From NCBI GenBank assembly GCA_007135635.1, contig SLIO01000491.1:1-5336 (forward strand): 5,336 nt of DNA, in the 5' to 3' direction. Under the pieces are notes generated by a model that had not been told where the DNA came from, did no database searches, and saw only the letters and a program-made list of their open reading frames with translations. Shown piece after piece: positions 1 to 5,336 of the stretch; positions within the stretch are counted from its first letter, which is position 1, and the number at the start of each line of letters is the position of its first letter. The DNA is from Methylomicrobium sp. (GTDB lineage Bacteria; Pseudomonadota; Gammaproteobacteria; Methylococcales; Methylomonadaceae). A program made the position numbers and the translations under genes.

Positions 1-128
1 AAAATTCGGCGGGAGACTTAAGGAGGCACCGGGGTGCTCGACAAAGGCTTTGCCAGCATGGAGCTGGCATAGAGCCTACATGGACGTATTCACGGCGTCC
101 TTTGACGGGCACCCCGGCGCCGAGTTTT
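1..128. repeat. Self-complementary non-coding element (possible dispersed repeat/MITE or structured RNA)
   Basis: The ends are complementary: positions 1-11 pair with 118-128, with one G-T wobble. Inside, 26-47 pairs with 99-120 over 22 positions, with 19 Watson-Crick pairs, one wobble and two mismatches. The two outermost pairings share 118-120 and so cannot both be complete. Between the arms lie a perfect 7-bp hairpin (TGCCAGC 51-57, GCTGGCA 63-69, 5-base loop) and a smaller GGACG/CGTCC pair (82-86, 96-100) that competes with the arm. No convincing reading frame covers the element. A compact unit of about 128 bp with complementary ends is typical of miniature palindromic elements dispersed in bacterial genomes, but copy number cannot be seen here. 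Its left edge coincides with the window start, so it may be longer. A structured RNA is the main alternative. Confidence 0.5.
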
Positions 129-204
129 AATCTGCGATGAGTATAGGCTAGCAGTGTATCAGGTTCGGCGGTGAATTACGGATGTCATGTTTTAAGAAGC
201 TATG

Positions 205-220
205 TGTTCGATACCGAACA
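205..220. promoter_or_regulatory. Perfect 16-bp dyad, candidate operator
   Basis: TGTTCG (205-210) and CGAACA (215-220) are exact inverted repeats around a 4-base centre (ATAC). The site lies about 58 bp before the ATG at 278 and just upstream of the weak promoter-like hexamers, a usual place for an activator or repressor site. The half-sites have the opposite order to the Gram-positive SOS box (CGAAC-N4-GTTCG), so I do not assign it to LexA. The regulator is unknown. A 6-bp stem with a 4-base loop could also act as an RNA hairpin if transcription starts further upstream. Confidence 0.4.
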
Positions 221-226
221 GACTAA

Positions 227-254
227 GTTCATTATTACCGTTAGTTTGTAATAT
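227..254 (+). promoter_or_regulatory. Weak sigma-70-like promoter candidate
   Basis: TAATAT at 249-254 is a good -10-like hexamer. It is preceded at a 16-bp spacing by GTTCAT (227-232), a poor match to TTGACA. A start near 261 would give a short leader of about 17 bases before the ATG at 278. The poor -35 box and the dyad immediately upstream would fit a regulated promoter, but the match is weak enough to arise by chance in AT-rich DNA. Confidence 0.22.
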
Positions 255-277
255 CTCTTAACTCGACAAGGATCGAA

Positions 278-421
278 ATGACTATTGCAATCGAACCTAT
301 GTTGGCACTTGTGATAGGGATATTAATTTTGGTGGTGCCTAGATTTTTAAATTACTTCGTGGCTGTTTATTTGATCGTTCGAGGCGTCTTGGGGCTAATG
401 CAACATAATAATCTGTTGTAG
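278..421 (+). CDS. DUF3096-type small membrane protein
   Basis: The 47-residue product reads MTIAIEPMLALVIGILILVV, then P21-R22 and a second hydrophobic stretch (about residues 23-41). The pattern of an acidic-proline N-terminus, a hydrophobic helix ending in a Pro-Arg turn, an Asn-Tyr, and a second helix with a Tyr-Leu-Ile core matches the DUF3096 family as I know it; the usual length is about 40-50 residues. The start has an AAGGA sequence at 268-272 with a 5-base gap. The protein probably forms a two-helix hairpin in the inner membrane. No biochemical function is established for the family. The DUF3309-type gene follows after 69 bases on the same strand, which suggests one transcript. No signal peptide or catalytic motif is visible. 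Confidence 0.78.
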   Translation: MTIAIEPMLALVIGILILVVPRFLNYFVAVYLIVRGVLGLMQHNNLL

Positions 422-490
422 TAGGTGATTGGGTTCCTAGACCTAAATGAATTTTCAAGCTTATGCTTTTTATCCAACAGGAGCGCTACT

Positions 491-649
491 ATGTCAATTG
501 GCACAATTGTACTGATTATTCTTATTCTGATGCTGGTCGGCATCATTCCAGTCTGGCCGCATAGCCGAGGATGGGGATACGGACCGAGCGGCGGGCTAGG
601 GACGATTTTGATCATCATATTGATTCTAGTTTTAATGGGCATCATCTAG
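491..649 (+). CDS. DUF3309-type small membrane protein
   Basis: The 52-residue product has two very hydrophobic helices (residues 3-19 and 36-52) joined by a polar, aromatic and glycine-rich linker containing WPHSRGWGYGPSGG (22-35). That linker is the hallmark of the DUF3309 family, and the length is normal for it. The two helices resemble each other closely, with 12 of 17 aligned positions identical, so the protein looks like an inverted or duplicated helical hairpin. I chose the ATG at 491 because AGGAG (479-483) lies 7 bases upstream and because the family begins there. An in-frame ATG at 425 would add 22 residues not found in the family. The function is unknown; I associate the family with stress-linked small-protein neighbourhoods. 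It is probably co-transcribed with the DUF3096-type gene. Confidence 0.9.
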   Translation: MSIGTIVLIILILMLVGIIPVWPHSRGWGYGPSGGLGTILIIILILVLMGII

Positions 650-656
650 CCTGTAA

Positions 657-708
657 TACCCCGCTCGCTCGTTATGGATCTTCATGCGCCGTAACTCTAT
701 GCGGGGTG
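657..708 (+). other. Two-tier hairpin after the DUF3309-type gene
   Basis: An outer stem pairs 657-664 with 701-708, containing the perfect 7-bp ACCCCGC/GCGGGGT match plus one T-G pair. Inside it, 671-677 pairs with 689-695 (7 bp, one wobble) around an 11-base loop. The two stems are separated by a 6/5-base internal loop. The structure begins 7 bases after the stop codon at 647-649. The position suggests a transcript-end or mRNA-stabilising structure. However, no run of T follows, so it is not a classical intrinsic terminator, and read-through into the glucan synthase gene is possible. Confidence 0.45.
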
Positions 709-730
709 TCACATTCGTGCTTCAGCGTAA

Positions 731-805
731 GGCACTCTTCGATTTAGGTAATCGTCATTTCCCCCCGGGATACCCATAGGACACAAGAGCCGGTATCCCA
801 GTGCC
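731..805 (+). promoter_or_regulatory. Candidate three-way-junction RNA leader element
   Basis: A perfect 6-bp closing stem, GGCACT (731-736) with AGTGCC (800-805), encloses two further stems. One is CGATT/AATCG (740-744 with 750-754, 5-base loop). The other is a perfect 8-bp stem, GGGATACC (767-774) with GGTATCCC (792-799), which has a 17-base loop and directly abuts the closing stem, so the two could stack. A C-run (761-766) joins the two arms. The element lies about 110 bases before the start of the glucan synthase gene on the same strand. I do not recognise a known riboswitch consensus. It may be a leader RNA, a small RNA or a dispersed palindromic repeat. Confidence 0.38.
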
Positions 806-851
806 ATAGACGTTTAGCTTCCGGAGACCGGACTCCTGATGCGCGTTCTTG

Positions 852-875
852 TGCATTGCCTTTCGGGCTAATGCA
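852..875 (+). promoter_or_regulatory. Hairpin immediately upstream of the glucan synthase ribosome binding site
   Basis: TGCATT (852-857) pairs with AATGCA (870-875), and the stem continues with GCC (858-860) against GGC (866-868), leaving T869 bulged. This gives about nine pairs closed by a TTTCG loop. The hairpin ends 26 bases before the AGGAG sequence at 902-906. It contains an in-frame upstream ATG (871-873), which would therefore be poorly accessible, supporting the later start at 916. A short GC-rich hairpin (CCGG 821-824 with 828-831, or GGAG 823-826 with CTCC 833-836) precedes it. Confidence 0.4.
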
Positions 876-901
876 AACCAACTATGCCGAATTATATAGA
901 C

Positions 902-906
902 AGGAG
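902..906 (+). promoter_or_regulatory. Ribosome binding site that decides the glucan synthase start
   Basis: AGGAG lies 9 bases before the ATG at 916. The frame stays open further upstream and offers another ATG at 871, but that codon has no comparable purine-rich sequence in front of it and sits in a stem. The start at 916 is therefore preferred. The frame from the ATG at 884 is different and belongs to no recognisable protein. Confidence 0.7.
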
Positions 907-915
907 AGTCAAATC

Positions 916-3900
916 ATGGCTAAACGGCGAGAAAAAAGACGACATGTTAGGGTCGATCATCCGATACGAGATGAATCGCCCATTCGGTTCGAGTTGTTCA
1001 GTTGCGAACGGCTCGAACAGCATGCGATCAGTTTGGCGCAAGCACAGAAAAAAGTCGGTCGCCTCACGAAAGGACCAAAACTGATTCCTCGGGTGCGCGA
1101 TAATTCTCTTGTGCTGTTTGAAGCATATAAATCGGTCGCCAAGGCGGTTCGTGATCAACAAGCTATTACGCCGGCGGCGGAATGGCTTTTGGATAATTTT
1201 CATGTCATTGAAGAGCAGGTCGGTGACATTCTCGTTGACTTGCCCGAAAGCTATTACCGGGAACTGCCTAAGTTAGAGGAAGGCGTACTCGAAGGCTTCC
1301 CTCGAGTTTACGGCATTGCCTGGGCATTGGTTGCCCATTTGGATAGCCGCTTTGATCCGGAGTTGCTAAAAATTTTTGTGCGAGCCTATCAAAGTGTCGA
1401 TCCACTGACACTCGGCGAACTCTGGGCAATACCGATTACTTTACGGGTCTTGCTGGTCGAGAACCTTCGTCGACTCGTTATTCGTATCATGCATTCCCAA
1501 ACCGGTCGCCGGTTGGCCGATGAGTTTGTCGATAAATATGAACAAATTATCGCTCAAAGTGACAAATCAGATTCTCCATTACTGGAGCCGACATTACCCG
1601 CCGAGCCCTTGATTCAGGCATACGCCGTCCAAATTCTGCAGCGTTCGCACGACCCGCATCTGGGCGCGGCGCTTTCCCTCGATTTTCTGAATGAATGGCT
1701 GAATGAGCAAGGTTTAGGACTTGATGAAATCGTGAGCCGGGAGCACGCCGATCAGATTGCCGATAACTGGACGGTTCGCAATATCATTATCAGTATGCGC
1801 GCCATTTCTGCATTTGAATGGCCTCGGTTCGTCGAGGATGTGAGCCTCGTAGACGAGTGCCTGCGTGTTCATGAAAACTTTTGTTCTTTCGATTTTTTAA
1901 CGCGCGATCGTTACCGTCACGCAATCGAAGATCTCGCTAAGCGCTCGCCATATTCGGAGCTGGAGATCGCTCGCAAGGTGATAGATAAAGTTCGATGCAG
2001 AAGCGAGCATTCTACTGCCGACGATCGACATTTTGAGCCAGGCTATCACTTGATCGGTGCCGGACGTTATGCATTCGAGAAAGAGGTTGAGTTTCGACCT
2101 TCGTTGAAAAAAAGACTCCTGCGTGCCTATATCGCCCATGCGGGGCTCGCTTATATAGGTAGTCTAACTCTGTTGACACTGTCGTTGCTGGCATTGCCGT
2201 TGAGCTTGAGCTTCGCAGCCGGCATTAGCGGATTTCCACTGTTCCTTATTGCGCTGTTCGGATTGTTTCCAGCATCGGATATTGCTGTCGGCCTGGTGAA
2301 CCATTTCATCAGTGCGGATCTACCGCCGCAACACCTGCCACGGATCGATTTAAAAGATGGGGTGCCTCAGGCGTTGAGTACCTTTGTTGTTGTACCGACA
2401 ATGTTTGTCAACGAAGCCGGGGTAAAAGAGCAGATCAAGCAGCTTGAGGTGCGCTATTTGTCCAACTCGGATGGTGCGGTTCGCTTCGCACTGTTGTCCG
2501 ATTGGGCAGACGCCGAACAGGAAATTATGCCGGACGATTCCCAGTTGTTGAATATAGCCACTACCGGTGTAGCAGCACTCAATGCCAAGTATGGAGAACA
2601 AACTTTCTTTGTTTTTCACCGAAAACGCTTGTGGAATCCAAGCGAAGGCAAGTGGATGGGATGGGAACGCAAGCGAGGTAAGCTGCATGAATTTAACCGA
2701 CTGTTACGGGGTGCTGTCGATACGTCTTTTTTGTCTATCGATGGCGAGCCAGCAGTGGCACCGTCCGGTGTTTGTTATGTGATTACCCTCGATGCCGATA
2801 CCAAAATGCCGATGGGCTCTGTAGCGCAATTGGTGGGTGTTGCCGCTCATCCGCTCAACCAGCCGGTGTTTGATCCGGGTACCCAATGTGTCGTAGATGG
2901 TTATGGCATTCTTCAACCTCGTGTGACACCGACCTTGCCGCATCGGCGGGAGCACTCGATGTTTCACCAGATTTTTGCCGGTGCTTCAGGCGTTGACGCC
3001 TACTCTAGTTCAGTATCCGAACTTTATCAGGATCTTTTCAGACTCGGCACTTACAGCGGTAAAGGCTTGTATCATGTAGATTCTTTTGAAGCCGCATTGG
3101 CAGAACGAGTACCGGAAAACACTCAACTCAGCCATGATTTGTTCGAGAGTGTCTACGTGCGTTGCGCGTTGGTGAGCGATATCGAGCTTTTCGAGGAGTT
3201 TCCTTCACACACGGAGGTCGCAGCCTCGCGGGAGCATCGTTGGGCTCGGGGCGATTGGCAACTGTTACCGTGGATATTTGGATGTCGGGGCAAGGGTATG
3301 CCAATGATCGGGCGTTGGAAAATGCTGGATAATTTGCGTCGTTCTTTATTGGCTCCAGCAGCTTTTTCTGCACTGGTTGCAACCTGGGCTATCCCGAATG
3401 CACCGGTGTTAATGCTGACTGGTTTCGTACTATCGGCAATAGCCTTTCCTGTGATCTTGGCTTTGATCGGTGGGTTTAGATTACCTCGCCGTGGCATCTC
3501 GTTGATCACCCACCTTCGTGCTGTGGGAGAAAATGTGTCATGGGCAATCGGCAACAGCTTCGTGACGTTGACCTTACTCGCAGAACGCGCTTGGTTGATG
3601 ACGGATGCTATTGTCACTACTTTGGTACGCTTGTTCGTTACACGGCGACAATTGCTGAAGTGGGTTACCGCCTTGCAGGCAAAGGCACAGTCGGATCATG
3701 CCCTGAAGAATCTTATTCGGCCCATGGGGCGTTCTTCTATAGTCGTTATTGGCACTGCTGCAATAGTGTTGCTTTTCAATCCGAATGGACTCTATGTTGC
3801 TTCACCGTTTTTATTATTATGGATGTTGTCACCGATCATCGCCCGATGGTTGAGTCTTTCGCCCAAGCTTGATTTGGCCGAATCCCTACCGGTCGAGGAT

Positions 3901-5336
3901 GTTGTGCGCTTACGCTTGATCGGAAGGCGTATCTGGCGCTTTTTCACGACCTTCGTGACCGCTGAGGAGCATTATCTGCCACCGGATAATTTTCAGGAAG
4001 ACCCGCAACCCGTTATCGCTCATCGTAGTTCGCCCACCAATTTCGGACTCTATTTGTTGTCCGTCGTAGCCGCCCGTGATTTTGGTTGGATCGGATTGAT
4101 CGACACCATCGATCGCCTTGAAGCTACGCTGAAAACGCTCAATACGCTACCGCGTTTACACGGCCATTTTTACAATTGGTACGATACCCGTGACTTGCAC
4201 ATGCTGGAACCACGCTATGTGTCGACCGTTGACAGCGGTAACTTGGCGGGTCATTTGCTGGTATTGGCGCAGGTCTGCCGAGAAACGCTGAATCGACCGC
4301 TCGCGTTTTCCTCTGCATTGGATGGCCTTAAGGATACCCATCAACTCCTGATGGATGTGCTTGGTAAAATTAGCGATGACCGGCGAACGCTCATCGTTCC
4401 GTTGAAAGAACTTAGGCAAAATGTCGTCATTCTCGGGGAGCTTTTAACTAAGCATCCTGTCGATCCGGACGGATGGAGTCGTCAGTGGCGACAGTTAACA
4501 GACGGCGCCGACACACTGCAGGATCTGGCTCATGCCTATGTCGCCGAGTGTGGCGATGAGGATGACAGCGAAGTACTGGTATGGGCTTCGTTGCTGCATA
4601 ATGACATTCATTCGCATGCGCGTGATGTAGAGAGTTTGATTCCCTGGATTCATTTTACGGATCGTCGTAGCGAGACCGGTACGGAATCCCCGATAACTCG
4701 TTTGTTCCAAACTCATCTGACCCTTGAATCTCCACTGAGAGCCTTTTCCGGCTGTTATCAGCAGTGCCTGGTCGACCTTGAGGCATTGCCTGAACAGACT
4801 GTTGCAACTGTCGATCGAAATGCTTTGGCGATGCAATTACAGCATGCCGGAGCCCACGTTGAATCGGCCGTCGAGCGACTGGAAAACATGGCTGCGCAGT
4901 TTGATAGGTTGTTCCACGAAATGGATTTTAGTTTTCTTTATGACAAAGATTGTCACCTATTCGCACTCGGTTACCGCGTTTCGGAAGGTGCTTTCGATCC
5001 TAGCTATTATGATTTGCTGGCCTCCGAGGCACGTCTTGCAAGTTTCATTGCAATCGCCAAGCGTGATGTGCCACGAGCTCACTGGTTCCACCTGGGTCGC
5101 AGGGTAACACGCGCAGCACATGGCACTGTGTTGCTGTCGTGGTCGGGTTCGATGTTTGAATACTTGATGCCTTCCCTGGTGGCTTTCACGCCACGATACA
5201 GCTTACTTGATCAGACCTGTCGACTGGTTGTGAAGCGGCAGATCGAATATGGCAATGAACGGGGCGTACCCTGGGGTGTTTCGGAGTCGGCTTTTAATGG
5301 TCGCGACCTTCATTTTACCTATCAGTATTCGGCTTT
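916..5336 (+). CDS. ndvB: Cyclic beta-1,2-glucan synthase, N-terminal half (runs off the window)
   Basis: There are 1473 codons with no stop; the family is usually about 2800 residues, so roughly half is present. Residues 1-403 form the family's soluble N-terminal region (ELFSCERLEQHAISLA near 26-41; EGFPRVYGIAWALVAHLDSR near 128-147). Membrane segments lie near 411-434 and 439-463, two between 813 and 855, and two between 940 and 977. Between them is the GT84 glucosyltransferase core (about 485-800): VVVPT 491-495, Asp529, the DAD motif (Asp626/Asp628, expected to bind metal and UDP-glucose), SHDLFE 739-744 and REHRWARGDWQ 772-782, the counterpart of QxxRW. Next comes the ring-closing transglycosylase domain (GH189), with HFYNWYDTRDL 1084-1094, SEAR (Glu1371), MFEYLMPSL and WGVSESAF (Glu1457). 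The C-terminal GH94 phosphorylase-like, chain-length-controlling domain should follow beyond the window. The enzyme acts at the inner membrane and makes cyclic glucans for osmotic adaptation. All key motifs seen are intact. This family differs from the short Pseudomonas protein also called NdvB. Confidence 0.95.
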   Translation, partial: MAKRREKRRHVRVDHPIRDESPIRFELFSCERLEQHAISLAQAQKKVGRLTKGPKLIPRVRDNSLVLFEAYKSVAKAVRDQQAITPAAEWLLDNFHVIEEQVGDILVDLPESYYRELPKLEEGVLEGFPRVYGIAWALVAHLDSRFDPELLKIFVRAYQSVDPLTLGELWAIPITLRVLLVENLRRLVIRIMHSQTGRRLADEFVDKYEQIIAQSDKSDSPLLEPTLPAEPLIQAYAVQILQRSHDPHLGAALSLDFLNEWLNEQGLGLDEIVSREHADQIADNWTVRNIIISMRAISAFEWPRFVEDVSLVDECLRVHENFCSFDFLTRDRYRHAIEDLAKRSPYSELEIARKVIDKVRCRSEHSTADDRHFEPGYHLIGAGRYAFEKEVEFRPSLKKRLLRAYIAHAGLAYIGSLTLLTLSLLALPLSLSFAAGISGFPLFLIALFGLFPASDIAVGLVNHFISADLPPQHLPRIDLKDGVPQALSTFVVVPTMFVNEAGVKEQIKQLEVRYLSNSDGAVRFALLSDWADAEQEIMPDDSQLLNIATTGVAALNAKYGEQTFFVFHRKRLWNPSEGKWMGWERKRGKLHEFNRLLRGAVDTSFLSIDGEPAVAPSGVCYVITLDADTKMPMGSVAQLVGVAAHPLNQPVFDPGTQCVVDGYGILQPRVTPTLPHRREHSMFHQIFAGASGVDAYSSSVSELYQDLFRLGTYSGKGLYHVDSFEAALAERVPENTQLSHDLFESVYVRCALVSDIELFEEFPSHTEVAASREHRWARGDWQLLPWIFGCRGKGMPMIGRWKMLDNLRRSLLAPAAFSALVATWAIPNAPVLMLTGFVLSAIAFPVILALIGGFRLPRRGISLITHLRAVGENVSWAIGNSFVTLTLLAERAWLMTDAIVTTLVRLFVTRRQLLKWVTALQAKAQSDHALKNLIRPMGRSSIVVIGTAAIVLLFNPNGLYVASPFLLLWMLSPIIARWLSLSPKLDLAESLPVEDVVRLRLIGRRIWRFFTTFVTAEEHYLPPDNFQEDPQPVIAHRSSPTNFGLYLLSVVAARDFGWIGLIDTIDRLEATLKTLNTLPRLHGHFYNWYDTRDLHMLEPRYVSTVDSGNLAGHLLVLAQVCRETLNRPLAFSSALDGLKDTHQLLMDVLGKISDDRRTLIVPLKELRQNVVILGELLTKHPVDPDGWSRQWRQLTDGADTLQDLAHAYVAECGDEDDSEVLVWASLLHNDIHSHARDVESLIPWIHFTDRRSETGTESPITRLFQTHLTLESPLRAFSGCYQQCLVDLEALPEQTVATVDRNALAMQLQHAGAHVESAVERLENMAAQFDRLFHEMDFSFLYDKDCHLFALGYRVSEGAFDPSYYDLLASEARLASFIAIAKRDVPRAHWFHLGRRVTRAAHGTVLLSWSGSMFEYLMPSLVAFTPRYSLLDQTCRLVVKRQIEYGNERGVPWGVSESAFNGRDLHFTYQYSA

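Larger units (their letters stand above)
129..277 (+). other. Gene-free leader upstream of the DUF3096-type gene
   Basis: I see no coding sequence here. The stretch is richer in A and T than the large gene downstream. It holds a perfect dyad at 205-220 and a weak promoter-like pair at 227-254. It ends in an AAGGA ribosome-binding sequence at 268-272, five bases before the ATG at 278. Transcription control of the two small genes is most likely located here. Confidence 0.45.

Noticed and set aside
392..403. 12-base word GGGCTAATGCAA present both here and at 865-876
   Set aside because: One 12-base match in about 5 kb is near chance expectation. The first copy is coding and the second is explained by a hairpin.
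457..471. Small hairpin AAGC-TTAT-GCTT followed by T's between the two small genes, considered as a terminator
   Set aside because: Only four pairs, two of them A-T, which is too weak to terminate. The genes are better read as co-transcribed.
367..645. Minus-strand 92-codon frame opposite the two small genes
   Set aside because: Both + strand products match known small-protein families. The antisense translation is Arg/Pro/Ile-rich with no family likeness.
893..898. TATATA as a -10 box for the glucan synthase gene
   Set aside because: There is no -35-like hexamer at suitable spacing, and the transcription start would fall inside the ribosome binding site.
650..915. Known riboswitch (c-di-GMP, cobalamin or TPP class) in the glucan synthase leader
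   Set aside because: Structure is present, but the conserved sequence signatures of these classes are not found on either strand.
884..1084. + strand 66-codon frame starting with ATG at 884
   Set aside because: It overlaps the glucan synthase start in another frame, resembles no protein family, and the 916 frame has the family-typical N-terminus and continues for 1473 codons.
892..1203. Minus-strand frames opposite the glucan synthase (also around 1897-2194, 2350-2688, 2704-2967, 3128-3617, 4156-4419 and 4495-4836)
   Set aside because: They are antisense shadows of a strongly conserved coding region. Their translations show no recognisable domain.
3540..3872. + strand alternative-frame openings at 3540-3872, 2582-2782 and 4778-5107
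   Set aside because: They lie inside the glucan synthase in another frame, have no family resemblance, and the main frame has clear conserved motifs across each.

Overview
The window looks like a chromosomal segment of a Gram-negative proteobacterium with roughly balanced base composition. A gammaproteobacterium, perhaps of the methanotroph type, is my guess. It rests on the small-protein families and the general feel of the non-coding repeats, not on any marker gene. All supported genes are on the + strand.

Layout: (i) 1-128 is a non-coding, strongly self-complementary element with complementary ends and nested hairpins, probably a dispersed repeat or a structured RNA. (ii) 129-277 is a gene-free leader with a perfect dyad (205-220) and a weak promoter-like pair. 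(iii) 278-421 and 491-649 encode two tiny hydrophobic proteins, of the DUF3096 type (47 aa) and DUF3309 type (52 aa), probably co-transcribed. (iv) 650-915 is a 266-base gap that codes for nothing I can support but is full of secondary structure: a two-tier hairpin after the DUF3309 gene, a possible three-way junction, and a hairpin just before the next ribosome binding site. (v) 916 to the window end is one uninterrupted reading frame of 1473 codons. It is the N-terminal half of a giant cyclic beta-1,2-glucan synthase (NdvB/ChvB/Cgs type) and runs off the window.

Functionally the window points to the cell envelope. The large enzyme makes beta-1,2-glucan from UDP-glucose at the inner membrane and closes it into rings, which in known bacteria act as periplasmic osmolytes or secreted glucans. 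The two mini-proteins belong to uncharacterised membrane families that I associate with stress-related gene neighbourhoods. A joint role in osmotic or envelope stress is inference only. The most novel material is non-coding: the 1-128 element and the folded leader upstream of the glucan synthase.
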